DNA from: Sclerodactyla briareus
Lineage: Eukaryota; Echinodermata; Holothuroidea; Dendrochirotida; Sclerodactylidae
Assembly (NCBI GenBank): GCA_026419785.1
Contig: JAODTK010005694.1
Span: 1 to 64,000, forward strand
Length of the DNA: 64,000 nt
Reading direction: 5' to 3'
The notes under the pieces are model-generated. The model searched no databases. It saw nothing but the letters and a program-made list of their open reading frames with translations, and was not told where the DNA came from. This document shows, one piece after another, positions 45,201 to 56,685 of this stretch. Position 1 is the first letter of the stretch. Every line of letters begins with the position of its first letter. Made by a program: the position numbers and the translations under genes.

Positions 45201-47881
45201 AAATTAGGATTCTCAAACCACTTTCTACGAGCTCTCCAAAAGAGTTGCTAAATATTGTCTTCTTCAGAGCATTCATCATTTTGCAACCTCCATATAATGC
45301 GTCAAATTACAAACACATTTGCCTATTGAGCAAAATGTGAATGTTTCACCATCTATGCTAACCACTCTGGTATTAACCCTTTTACCTGCATTACTGGGCA
45401 TTTTCAAACCATGCTTAGCATTTTTGGTAACTAATTATATCAAACTATGCAAAAATGAACCGATGAACAAAATCATATATGGATGAATGGTTATTGATCA
45501 AAACATATTAGCAAATTATTATGCATGCAATTTGCATTTAATATTTGAGTTGATTCCCATACTCTAAGTGCAGTCTGCCAAATTGATGTGTTCCGATAAT
45601 GATTTGAACAGACGAACAGATGTCACTAATTTTGGGCAATCAAGAAAAATTGTATTTGTCACTGAGAGTGAGACCAGTTTTCTCAGTCTCAAATCCATTC
45701 AAAGTCATCTGGTTTATATGCTGACAATGCTACTTGTTGACTATGCGTAGGCAGGCTAAGTAGCCAGTCAAGGCTAGGCGTAGGCTCAGCATTAAGTTAG
45801 GCATAGGCTCAACTAAGTTTTCACTGTTCAAGAGTCACACCAGTAGAATATAAGAGTATGATCACCAATATCTCCATCTGTCTTTTGAATATATATACTT
45901 CATGGCCTCCCATATTACCTCCCAGGCCTAGGTATATCCATACCTCAAATTTGTCCATTTGTCACCATAATCTATAGCCTGAAATCTCACCGGATCCCCA
46001 CTCTTTATGTTTCCTTTAGGTGTATATACTTAAATTCTTAAATAACAAAATTGATGGTGCTATGTTGTTTTTGAGAATATCCACTAACTTTCTCAGCCTC
46101 ATATATTGTCATAGAGGTGTTAGGGCTATATGGAAGCTGTCAGCAACCAATGAAGTCGAGGCAGGCGAAACGCTTTCTCGCTTGCATTATGAAGGTCAGA
46201 TGGGTATGTCCAGCACCGACCTACGTACTTAAAGGTCTAAACCATCACCAGTGGTAGATCAGACTCAAGCACTAAAATTAGAGATGAACGGGTGTTGAAT
46301 CATGATCTTCAAGAAAAATTGTTGCAATCAATTCTTCAACATAATCCAGACTCTCCTCCAAGTGGAGTAAACAGAACGACCCGTCCTAGTTTTTGGTGCA
46401 GAATCCTGGAACACCTATAGTCATCCACCATTTGTTTCCACCATCTGTCTCCCCCAAGCAAGTGACCAGGTCTTGGCCAAACCCCCCCCCCCCAAACCCA
46501 ACAAAAACAGTATGGACAGAATCCGACCACCAGAAGGGGCCACCCTCCTCCCCTCCCCATCCCCACTCCACCATGAAATTAGTCACATGGATCAGCAGCC
46601 AATGATGAAGGTTCAAGTAACAATGAAGACAACAACAAATAACTTCTTACAGTTTCTGGGTGGCCTGGAATCTCCTAATAGCTTTGACCGGCGCCCCCGC
46701 TCTGTCCTTGAACTTTAACGTTATCTGGCCATCCACAGAGTCCCAGTCTTTATCCTTAAAAGTGAAGGAACCACAAGAAAGACTGGTCAGCTATCACACA
46801 GATTCTTGGCACTCTAACAGATTGCAATTCAAAGCTGTCCATAAGAGAAGGGATGAGATACGATGGATATTTTGTGATATTAATAGAGTATAATAAAGTC
46901 AGCTCATATACAACAGGGATTGGGATGTCAAACAGTCAAGGGTATTCCAGCTGTATGGAATAAATCCACATAGAATATCAACTGTGACCCTAAAATAACA
47001 TCACAAATAAAATTCTACCTTTTTGAGGGAGTGGTGCCGCCGAGGTGAGAGAGAATGAGCTCATGAACATAAGAATCTGTCATGTGTCAAAGGTACTGCA
47101 AGTACTGTAGGCCAAATTGGAAAAGAAGGTACAGAAGTGTGTTATAGATGGAACTGACCTGTTTCAAAATTGATATGTGTTTCGAATTTTCAGTCTCAAT
47201 GCTATAGCTGAAGGTAGGTGGTCTTGGGACAAAGGTACTAAGACTGAGATAGAAAATTACTTTCTTGACTACATGCAGCACTGTCCTCTGGCCGGGTCAC
47301 ATTCATAATCTAGCGAAGGAGTGCAAATCCTTGCCCCAGTTTGAGAGGAGAGAGGGGGCACTTTTAATATCTAAGCAGTAAGCAGAGCACCAACATGGTT
47401 GAAGAGGAACATACAAGAAATCTGTAGGCCCTGAAGTTCCCCATATTGTTGGAAACGGCATATTCGGGGTGCTTGAACTGCTTGAAGTACCAAAAATATC
47501 ATGTTGACATGGGGGCGGCAAAATTAACAGTCTCCTCCCACCTTTTGTGGTATATGGGAGGTTACCCCTGACCTTCCAGAACTCGTAGCAGCTACTTTGT
47601 CGTAGCCGCCCCATCCACGTTCGCCGCCGGAAGATTTTTGTGTTAGCGCATTAAGTCTTTAACACTTTATCTAATTGATCTGAAACTTGACAAACATGTT
47701 CGCCCTAGGTAAATTCCAGAGGAGTTCCAAAGTGGGGCCTTGTGCCATGTCTGCTGCCCTCTATTTTGCAGGTTTTAGGTGAAAAAATGAGGTTCATTTG
47801 ATTTACACAAAAGTTGGTGGGTAGACTTCAGACGGTTCCGAAAAACATGACGATTTCAAGGTCACCAGAGGTCGAATTAGC
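45201..47881. other. Long interval without a recognisable gene
   Basis: A TAGGC-word cluster lies at 45745-45815. A C run at 46480-46492 creates proline- and glycine-rich frames. Short frames at 46660-46893 and, on the minus strand, 47303-47614 have no domain and poor splice context. No SINE or inverted-repeat element is recognised. Confidence 0.35.
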
Positions 47882-49592
47882 AACTAGAGCACCAATGGTG
47901 CTGTAGTTTCAACTGCACAAATGTGTCAAGAATATGTTTTTTGTTGCAGAGAGCATGATAGGTCAATGCAGATTTGCAGATCATCTCACAACATTCACAG
48001 AATTGTGCCTATCTTCCCGAACAGGCTGGAGGTACGACTAGTTGCGGAATTGACATGCGCCATGGGGAGGCGGATTAGCTCAGTCGGTAGAAGCTCCGGA
48101 CTTGAGATCAAAAGATTGCGAGTTCGAATCCCATTGGAAGCCTGAAGGCTTTTTCAGCAGTGAAGTTAGACAAGGCATGTCTCCATGAATGACTCACGCT
48201 ACCACGTGTAAAAGTGGGTACCTGCGGGGTAACAGAAGTAGGCGCCGCTGCGTTGGCTGCCAGGAGTGTATAGTAGGTCGTGAGCGAACGTGCATCCTGG
48301 GTGGTGCAGGCAAGGCCTTCATCAGGTGACCAATGACCAGGGGATTAAGTCGCTAGTCGTGTGAAGAGGCGCTGCCTTGATACAAGACTATAAACCCAAA
48401 TCTCAATTGGAACTTGTGGGAGGAGAGGCATTTCAAGTACCATTGTTTAATATTTCATAAAATGGGCCCTCAGGCCCAAGTGGGGCCTTGGATCTAAACC
48501 ACCATTTACACTGAATGTCAGCACTGTGCTCAAAATTTGTGAGAAGAGAAGATTTTGTGTAATTCCAAATGATGGGCCTCAGGGCCTACACTGGGTCCTA
48601 AATCCCTGGACACTCTGACGGTACGGCTATTAGACCATAATTATGACAGAACATCAGTGGTACTGTGCAACAAAATTTGTAGGAGATACAGGATTATGCA
48701 ATGTTTTATATGATGGACCCCAGGGCCCAAACTGGGCCCTGGGCCAGAAATTCTCCAACACCCAAATAGCCTTCTACCCAAGGACCATTACATGTAATTT
48801 TGAAGAAAATCAATTGAAGATTATGGGAGGAGATGCAATACCTGTACATTGAGTGAAATTTCATAAAATGCGCCCTCGGGCCCAAGTGGGGCCTCGGACC
48901 AAAAATTCCTGGACACCCCAAAGGTATGGCTGTTAGACCATCATTATGACTGAATGTCAGCACTGTGAACCAAAATAACATTTTGCCTAATTCCACATGA
49001 CGGGCTCTAGGGCTCACACTGGGCCTTAGGGTTAAAATCTCTGGACACCCTAAAGGTATGCTATTAGCCCATCATTATGACTGGACATCAGCACTGTCCA
49101 ACCAAATTTGTAGGAGATACAAGATTTTGCAGTGATCCATATAATGGGCCCTGGGCCCAAATGGGCCCTGGGCCCAAAATGCCAGAACACCCACAATGGC
49201 CCATTGCACAAGGACCATTACATGTAATTTTGAAGAAAATCAATTGAAGAAGTTGGGACCTCGGCCCAAAATTTCCTGACCACCCCGCAGGTACGGCTGT
49301 TAGACCATCATTATGACTGGACATCAGCACTGTCCAACCAAATTTGTAGGAGATACATTTAGAAATTTCACACATAATGGCCTATATTGCCCCCCATGAA
49401 TTTCAGAAAGTTAAACATGTCCTGTGGGTCAGTAAACATTGTGTAACAAGTTTGGTCAACATCCATTACAGAATGGCTATTTGGGGGCCAAATGGCGATT
49501 GACACAGGATAGTGTAGATAGATACATGCAGTAGATAGACATGGGAAGATTCCAATAGCTCAAAACCAGCATTACCTGGTTCGAGCTGTTGA
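47882..49592 (+). repeat. Family A repeat interrupted by a SINE
   Basis: The 5' end AACTAGAGCACCAATGGTGC with TGTAG is followed by GTTGCAGAGAGCATGATAGG. A SINE (48065-48405) interrupts the copy, and the GGGCCC units then follow. Corresponding points recur about 410 bp apart (about 48440 and 48849), which is three subunits. The distal segment (GTCAGTAAACATTG, GGGGGCCAAATGGC), a short TAGATAGATACATGCAG stretch and the end TAGCTCAAAACCAG with CTGGTTCGAGC follow. This copy shows the subunit structure most clearly. Confidence 0.85.
48065..48405 (+). mobile_element. tRNA-derived SINE, family S3, nested in family A
   Basis: The head GGCGGATTAGCTCAGTCGG and GCGAGTTCGAATCCC carry good A- and B-boxes. 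The body matches the copy at 36488-36835: TTAGACAAGGCATGTCTCC, AGTGGGTACCTGCGGGG, TTGGCTGCCAGGAGTG, GTGAGCGAACGTGCATCC, TGATACAAGACTATAAAC. The tail AAATCTC runs directly into family A sequence, so the insertion is younger than this copy of family A. Confidence 0.9.
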
Positions 49593-50804
49593 AAAATGAA
49601 GTTTGTCTGATTTACACAAAGTTAGGTGGGTGTGGACCTTACATGGTTCCCAAAAACCCAGTGCTAATTTCTCAAGGGTTTGGAATTTTATTGCATTTGC
49701 TGCATTAGTGCTAGAAGGAAAGTGGCAATTAATTTGGAATAAACCCACCCTTTATTTCGGTCATGGATGTTGTCTTTTTGATATACAAATCCTTAATAAC
49801 CACCATTGCCTTCCATCATTTAGAAGTTGGCGTTGTCTGGTTGATGTAAGCCCTGTTCGATTGGTGTAAACTGCCCGATCATACCTGTGACATGAGTTAT
49901 GTCCTGAGCTTGTTACTGTTTACACAGATGTGGCCCGTTAATCAGCGGGGTTTTGAAGGATCCAATACCTGAGTATCGGGACCATTATTCCGAAAGAGCA
50001 TCCCAAACGTTGCTCTGAGTTAGGGTCACAACAAGGAAGGATCACTACTACCAATTGACCTACTAGTACTCAGAATTGACCCCAGAATTGGCCCTGGGGG
50101 CCTCTTTTCTGAAGGGCTGCTAATCCAAATTAAATTGAAACTTCTAATAATTCCCTATGATGGAATAGTGACCCTTTGGAGCAGGACCATCCCGATTAGG
50201 GAGTAGGGACCCTCATGTTCAAATTTAGTGACACTCTAAAATTTTGAACCCAATGCTCATTTCAGAACAGCAACTTCAATGTCTAGATCAAAGTAGCGAT
50301 CTTTCGGATTAGTGACTCTAGTGACTCTAATGCTCGGTTTGAAGTAGTAACCATTTGGAATAATTAGCAAACCCCCATTACACAATTGTGTGATGTTTCA
50401 TCAATGTTTGTGCTCACACACTGCAAATTGAGGAGATAGCTTTACTGATCAATGCTGCATATATCATCACAGAAATGCTGTACAATTTTTCAAGTCCTAA
50501 GCAGTACAAGTCCTCCCCTTGAGTTATCAATAAACCTGAACAGTTCACCTCAGGGTGTGGACCAGGTTCCTTTTCTCCCCAGGAGGGGTCACTCCAGTGG
50601 GGGCATATCGCAGTGCTTCAATGATCGTCTGGAAATGGAGAGAATTGCAAAGAATTAGTTAATTACTCCTCATGGTTCAGTTGAACAATACTTTATTCGG
50701 TAAATAGACGTAACTAAGGCCCTCTATATCACTGTTCAGGTTGAAAGGGAATTGATAATTCACTGAATTTCAAAGGATCTAAGGTAGAGCATTCCCTTCA
50801 CTAA
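49593..50804. other. Interval without assignable genes
   Basis: Short frames only. Around 50100-50360 phrases such as TAGTGACTCTAGTGACTCT are locally repetitive. Nothing else is supportable. Confidence 0.35.
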
Positions 50805-51040
50805 GTTATCCAAAAATCTAACAAACTTTTAAACTATGCAAATCAGAATAATTAATAGCATATACTATGCTGGAAAAACAATCAGAGTACCAGCAACTGT
50901 GATCCTTTATTCCAAACTACATCGCTAGCTATAAACCTAGTACGGGTTCGTGTGTTACTGTGTTATCTTGCTAGCGAGCTCATGCAATCAACTATGTACA
51001 TAAAATAGAGCAATTACTATCAGGCCAGTGGTTATGCCCC
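50805..51040 (+). repeat. Family B fragment
   Basis: CTATGCAAATCAGAATAATT, AATAGCATATACTATGCTGG and ATCTTGCTAGCGAGCTCATG are the family B body up to the TACATAAAATAGAGC segment. The terminal hairpin is missing, and family D begins directly after. Confidence 0.6.
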
Positions 51041-51050
51041 TGCAATTAAT

Positions 51051-51265
51051 AACAAGAGGGCAAACCTCCGAGTTGCAGGATCTCATCGGCATCCCAGGAA
51101 AGTGGAAGTTATTCAGTCATTTCTATCTACAAATATCTTGCAACTTGCCAGTAATGGAAAACTATCAAAATATGGCTGAAAATGAAACTCAGAAAAAAGA
51201 ATTGTAGTAATTTCAAGAAATTTTCAGCATAATTGCTGGGGAAACTCTATGTTCTGGTTCCTTGT
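51051..51265 (+). repeat. Family D repeat, copy 2
   Basis: AACAAGAGGGCAAACCTCC and GAGTTGCAGGATCTCATCGG at the start, and CAGCATAATTGCTGGGGAAAC at the end, match 30729-30940. Family B lies immediately upstream, so the two may belong to one composite element. Confidence 0.7.
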
Positions 51266-51824
51266 TAAAAAAGAAACCATTTAGCAGGGACCGCGGGGAG
51301 AAGAATTTGAGTGGGGGGCTAATCATTGTGGCGGCCCACCACCTAAGGGGAGCGCCACCATCGGTTGGCGCGGAGCGTAAACGAAAATTTTTTCGAGGAC
51401 AGACCCCCAGATCGCCAAGAGAAGCTACCTTCGTGCGTTTTTAGGCAGTAACTGACATCCCAAAAATTGGATTCATGTACCACATTCTTTTTATTTCGCG
51501 ACAAACGAATTACTTCTTACCCAAGTTAAATCAAGTAAAACCTGAATCTAATAGATAAACTTGGAAAATGTCATTATTAAGGCCCTACAAAAATAAGAAT
51601 AGCCACATAGACCATAGACCATTGAGGGATCTGCGGAAAATATGTATTGAAAAAAAATCAGTGAAACATACAAAATGAATAGGGGATGTGTGCCCGCAGT
51701 AAAGTGACGAAGGTGTCTGGCTAAAACCATAACCCCATGGTATCAACCTCTAGTACCAAATCTACAGAAAAAGGACCAGTTGCTAAACGGGAATCTCAAT
51801 TGCCATAGACTGTAGCTTAGGAGG
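51266..51824. other. Interval with a short GC-rich patch
   Basis: At about 51341-51378 the words GAGCGCCACCATC and GGTTGGCGCGGAGCG form a rough inverted repeat of the type seen at transposon ends. The rest is AT-rich without supportable features. Confidence 0.4.
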
Positions 51825-52225
51825 GGCGTAGCGAAGGTTGAGATGGGGGGTGTAGAGATTATTTTTGCCGGCGGATCTGGCACTGGGGACTGATATGGGG
51901 GAAGGGGTCTTAGGGGAGGGGGTGTCGCCCTCCCCTTTGGGAAATTTTATATTGAAAGTTCCTCAGAGGCAAATCTGTTCCAATATTTTCAGTAAAATTG
52001 TGCCGTTCAGTAATTACTCGCCCCCGCCCACCACGTAGGCGGAACCCTTCCAATTTGGAACGCGGAAAAATTCTGCCCGAATCCTGAGCAATGCCCAATT
52101 TTCACTGCAGCTCGTGAGTATTGAAGCAGCCATCCATTCCCACTGCGCCCGAAGCGCGCAAAAATTTGACACTTCATGTGGCAATTGACGGCAAGTTTCG
52201 GCCATTGTAGTATCTTCCCACAAAT
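51825..52225. mobile_element. Probable transposon remnant with GCGCCCGAAGCGCGC motif
   Basis: It starts near GGAGGGGCGTAGCGAAGG, has G-rich phrases (GGGGAAGGGGTCTTAGGGG, GTGTCGCCCTCCCC) and contains GCGCCCGAAGCGCGCAAAAA at about 52146-52165. A near-identical motif, GCGCGCGAAGCGCGCGG, is at 61722-61740. Such words are common in DNA-transposon ends of marine animals. No matched ends or target duplication were found. Confidence 0.4.
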
Positions 52226-52808
52226 GCATTATAGGGTATCTCTAACAGATTTTAACTTATTCTGTGCACAAATTGGGTAGTTTCCTGTCTGAATTTTTTA
52301 TCTAAAAAAAAACTGGGGGGTGCCTCTATCTCTCGCTTGTACTCTAGCTCTGCGTCGATTGATTCCCCGCCTAAAAACGACTGTTTCATTGTTTCATCTG
52401 GGAAATTCTTTATTAATTGTTTACAGAAATGGCTTGAATTTTCATGTATCTATGGAATATAGGACAGAAACAAAAAACTTTACAAAGAACTGGCAGTCTC
52501 ATGGAACTAAGATGTTCAACGCTAACGCCTTCATTTCCCCATTTTGCCGAATTGCCGACAGACTCAGTAACTTAGTCACTTAGGCACTTACGGCATTAGG
52601 CGTTATCGTCGAATTAACATTTGAGTTACCAGCGACCGGCTATTTTCGAACCAACAGACAACGTAGCAATTTACTAGCAGGGGTTCCTATCTCCATGTTA
52701 CTACTACTACTTCTCAAGTGGTACGTACATCTTGAACGCAGGTGGCAATTGCGCGCGCTACTTGCAGGGCCACACAAAACGTTGTACCCGTTCTGTACAA
52801 TATAGGGG

Positions 52809-52865
52809 CCTACTCGACCCGGCAGCCCATGCTATCACCATTGTGGGCTGCCAGAGTCGAGTAGG
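52809..52865 (+). ncRNA. Imperfect hairpin of miRNA-precursor size
   Basis: CCTACTCGAC, CC, GGCAGCCCA, a 14-base loop, TGGGCTGCC, AGA, GTCGAGTAGG: two perfect helices of 10 and 9 bp with a small internal loop between. The whole is 57 nt with about 21 bases per arm, close to a short miRNA precursor. I recognise no known miRNA. A small palindromic transposon remnant is the alternative. On the antisense strand the structure is equally stable. Confidence 0.35.
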
Positions 52866-53099
52866 TTAACCGTACGTAGGGCAGTGCTGCATTTCGGAGT
52901 TATCGTAGCAGAAGCCTACGTATTGAGTGTTCTTCAATTTGCAGAGCTAAGATAGGCGACAAGTCCAGAAAATTGCTCATGTTTCATTTCATTTCATGGC
53001 TCATTTTGAATACCTGAAATTAGTAGGCTAAACATAATTTTTACCCAGTCACAGGGCTGCCCAAATTTAGGCGGCCCAAATTGCCGATGGCAGAAAAGT

Positions 53100-53119
53100 G
53101 CGGGGGCTAAAGCCCCCGC
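53100..53119. repeat. Perfect GC-rich hairpin, 9-bp stem
   Basis: GCGGGGGCT, AA, AGCCCCCGC, followed by AGCCCCCCCG. Such GC palindromes are frequent inside DNA transposons of marine invertebrates. Upstream 53060-53098 repeats GGCNGCCCAAATT, which supports a small element here. Confidence 0.6.
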
Positions 53120-53454
53120 AGCCCCCCCGTCTCCGCGTCCATGTTAGTCGTTCCAATCTCTGAATATATAATTGAAAAGAGAAGAAATTTCCAATTGAAA
53201 TCCAAAAAGTTTTCTGCTGTAAAAGCCACATCTTGGTATATATTGCTGCCGATTGCCCATGAAAAAACAGAAAGCCAAGAGGCTAGTTATTGCTTGATTC
53301 CTTCATAACCTTTCACTCACTGATTACCTTTGACATGACAACAAAATGTGGAGTACCCCCCCCAGGACTGATGATATCTGTGGGATTTCCTTACGATACT
53401 TTAAGCAAGAAGCATAGCATTCAGACTTGACATCTCTGAGCCAGTGCCTGGCTG

Positions 53455-53870
53455 AACTGACCCCAAAACAATGTATTCCAAGATGAAGCCACATACCAAG
53501 CATGAAGATTGACAGTGTATGAAACATTAAATGTTCACAATTTCCAATCTCTCCCTAAAACTGACTACCGAATCTACAAAACCATATGAAATGGGGTTTG
53601 TACTCCCCAAATAAAGCTGCATACAAATTTCAACCTGATCGATCAGGAATTCAGGGACTCATAGTGTTAAAAAGATTTCCAGACTTTGACCTTTCATGAC
53701 CTCAGAGACCTTTGACCTGACCCCAAAACAATAGGGATCATGTATTTCATATGGGGAACCACATACCAAATATGAACTTCATCCACTCCACTCTTCGGTT
53801 GGCCAAGTTATGATCTTCACGAGCTGGAATGGCCCAAAATATCAATTTTTCAATTTTTTTGCCCAAAAGA
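53455..53870 (+). repeat. Dispersed copy of the 325-bp array unit
   Basis: CTGACCCCAAAACAATAGGG, ACCACATACCAAATATGAACTTC, AGACTTTGACCTTTCATGACC, GGTTTGTACTCCCC and TTTCAACCTGATC occur in the array order. The half-units are more diverged than inside the array, so this is an old or independent copy 15 kb away. Confidence 0.75.
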
Positions 53871-54169
53871 CCCTGGTCCGCAGTAGAATAGTGATAAAGT
53901 TGCCACTTCGAGGTGAAAAAGGAGGAAGCGTTTTTTAAATGAACAGCTCAATCCTCCAGTTGTGCCATGCACTCTCCATTCTTATAAGAAAATTAAGGAC
54001 CCAAAATGGTGACAGAGTATGCCAGGCAAAAGTTCCTAAATTTCTTCCCCATTTTTTTATCCCCCTATGATATCTTGCTATAAACTGGCAGGGCCAAAAT
54101 TTTAAATTTTCTTCCCATATTTTCTCCACTTGTGATATACTTGCCAGGCAGAAGCAAGTGAATCAAATC
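53871..54169. other. Short interval without assignable features
   Basis: AT-rich. Nothing supportable. Confidence 0.4.
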
Positions 54170-54290
54170 CATTCATGGCCAGGTAGGGTGCGTACCCATT
54201 CAAGGCCAGCAAGGGGTTAGACCTAGATAATGCTATGCACATTAATATGTCAGCGCGAATATTGCACCAGGTACACAGAATAAGGCAGTA
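54170..54290 (-). mobile_element. Fragment of tRNA-derived SINE, family S1
   Basis: On the minus strand it reads CTGTGTACCTGGTGCAATATTCGC, CATTATCTAGGTCTAACCCC, TTGCTGGCCTTGAATGGG. This corresponds to the 3' part of the copies at 19560-19945 and 24925-25240. The tRNA head is missing. Confidence 0.55.
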
Positions 54291-54745
54291 CATCTTTGGT
54301 GTAGTTTAACGGCTGTCAAGAGTCAATAGCAGAGCGCTGTTGGTTTCGGATTTTCAAACTTTGGTTTCTGTAATATGGTATCAAACACACATTTTGCAGA
54401 CGAGCCTTTCTTTCTCTCTGTGTGATATGTATGTTTCGTACTACGGCAATAAACTTCAGCACTTCTGGACGAGGCTTTCACGGGTCAAAAACATCTGGTA
54501 TCTGAAATTATTTTGACCGTAAACTTAAAGAGTCAAGTAGGACGATATGCGCACTGTTAAAAATATGAAAAAATCATCATATATAATATATAGGGGCATT
54601 TCTGTATGGCAGGCAATGGCATGAAATATTTCTTGATTTGCCCTCTTTGGGGAAAGGAGAAAAGGTTTGACTGCCCAGGAAACAGTAATTTCATATTTTA
54701 CAGAGGATATTAACCTTTTGTGCAATGAGGACCTTGGTATATTAG
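54291..54745. other. Interval without assignable features
   Basis: Short frames only. Nothing supportable. Confidence 0.4.
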
Positions 54746-55122
54746 TGTGGTGACTAAAGTGTAATTTAGTGTAGGAGTGAGATCCTCCAATGGAGTGGCT
54801 AAAGTCACGTTATCGCGGTATATATGTGCTTTATTCAGATATCAATCCGAAACAGCCAACCCAATGTCAAAGTGCGGTCCTTGTGAGGTGACTGTGAAAG
54901 AGTATCGAAGCGCATATGGGGCTGCTTATATTGAGAAGTCCACCGGGGGAACGTGAAGTGGAACCTACTGAAATGGTGCGGTCAGGGAGAGACAGCGAGA
55001 GGTGCATGCTGTATGGTACGGGTGGACAGTCAATATGATCAGGGTTAATTATCTGTGAAGCGCTTTGACAATCTTTTACATGGAAAAAGCGCTATATAAG
55101 AAGGAGGATGTATTTATTATTA
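54746..55122 (+). mobile_element. SINE with marine-type 3' tail, family S4
   Basis: The body includes GGTGACTAAAGTGTAATTTAG, AAGTGCGGTCCTTGTGAGG, ACCGGGGGAACGTGAAGTGG and GTACGGGTGGACAG. The tail TGTGAAGCGCTTTGAC, AAAAAGCGCTATATAAGAAG and TATTTATTATT is a known SINE 3' end in marine animals, probably copied by a partner LINE. The tRNA-like head is weak, so the RNA origin is uncertain. Confidence 0.75.
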
Positions 55123-56250
55123 AAGTGGGGTGGGTTAACACCACACAAACGGCCAACTGGCAAATTGGCTATAGTACCCCCTGTTTTCCAGGGGCGAGGA
55201 ATATGATATAAAATATAAATATTAAAATTGTCGCCAGAGCTATGCACTTGAACCCAAAAAAGTTGCACCAGATGGATCTGGTGCTGTCATCCTGTGGACT
55301 AGGGTGGCGATTCTTTAAATATTTGATGATTGATGAAAAAATCTTTACTGTATTCCAGCCCACATTTCTCCAAACTATGATGCAGTGGCTGAGGAAACTC
55401 AAGGTCTGCTTGTCCCATGTCCTGTGGCCGTAGCTTCTCACTCCCTTGATTTCTATCTCTCGAGGAGACATATCACCTGCGTAGCAGACTACTTTGAGAT
55501 ATCTGAACCAAAGAAACGGTGAAAACAGTGAGATGCATTTGTGAGTACGATCTAAAAGGGCATTGTCGTATGGTACTAACTGGCGAAACAAGCAACCAGG
55601 TCTTTTGCATGAATCACAGGCAAAAAAGCCCTCAGGTGCCCAATTTCATTATCAATGTGGTATATCGTCACTACTCCATATGATATGTCAAGCAATAATT
55701 CTGATATACTGACTGAAGCAATATTTTAGTTTTGCTGGTAAAGTACATCCTGCAAAATGGAGGCGTCCATTATTCCCTGTGGGGTTGCCAAACACGATAT
55801 TGCCTGTTAAATGTGGAAGCTAACACAAGAAGGGGGTGAGTGAGAAACTCCATTTTTTTAGTCAGGGGTATAGAGTATGAAACTCTTAATATGTATGTTC
55901 AGAGCAATCTACTGCCAGGTCGAGTGTTAGTTTGAACTTCAGCAAGGAAACGGCACCACCCATTATCTCTGGGGTATGAGACGATAATAATGGGTCATAA
56001 TTCAATACAGATACAAAAATGCGGTCTTATTTCTCTCTGGTGAATAGTAAAGATCAGAAACTTTTTTTCAATAAACTGTACCAATTCATTGTCCAGCGTA
56101 AAAAAGGGATTCTCGTACTAGCTATTTTCCCCGGTTTCATTACAGTGGTTCTTTCAGTCATCCTGATCTGGGAGGTACAATAGAGAGAGATAGATTTGCT
56201 GGGAAAGGTTACATAGCAATAGCGGGATCCAAAAATACATAGAGGTTGGA
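55123..56250 (-). other. Interval with a 140-codon minus-strand open frame
   Basis: The minus-strand frame at 55169-55591 begins MFRQLVPYDNALLDRTHKC and ends with a hydrophobic segment (ALATILIFIFYIIFLAPG) that would make one membrane span. An acceptor-like CTACGCAG lies inside near 55470. A neighbouring frame of the same strand also reads like protein (LRPQDMGQADLEFPQP). I recognise neither. The length is unusual for this window but not decisive. Confidence 0.2.
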
Positions 56251-56685
56251 ATGAAGCGGATTAGCAAAGTCGGCAGAGCTCCAGACTTGTGATCCGAAGA
56301 TGTGAGTTCGAATCCCACGAAGCCCACAGGCTTTTTCCGTAGTGCCCTTAACAAGGCATGTCTCCTCAACGGTCTCGCGTTACCACGGGTTGAAATGGGG
56401 GACTTGTTTTTTGAAGTGATTGTGAATTAGTAGGCATGCGTCACATGTGGCTGCACCCTATTAGGAAGTTCCCCTGGGGGGGACACAATGAAGTGGCGCA
56501 CTGAAATGGGTGTCAGAGTGACCAAGAAAGAGGATGCGTATAATATTTAAAATATAATACAGCGTGTGACAAGTCACAATGATCAGGGGCACCCCCCAAT
56601 ACCCCCTCTGTGAAGTGCTTTGATCACGTCGAAAAAAACCCGCTATACACGCACCTCTACAGTGTATTATTATTATAATGGTGAC
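56251..56685 (+). mobile_element. tRNA-derived SINE with marine-type tail, family S5
   Basis: The head GAAGCGGATTAGCAAAGTCGG and GTGAGTTCGAATCCCACG is related to family S3, followed by TTAACAAGGCATGTCTCC and GTTACCACGGG. The 3' part instead resembles S4: CTGTGAAGTGCTTTGATCACG, AAAAACCCGCTATACACGC and TATTATTATTATAATGG. It therefore combines an S3-like head with an S4-like tail. The S3-specific middle block is absent. Confidence 0.8.

Noticed and set aside
48065-48140. Genuine tRNA gene
   Set aside because: A- and B-boxes are present, but they head a SINE body seen again at 36488. The cloverleaf is imperfect.
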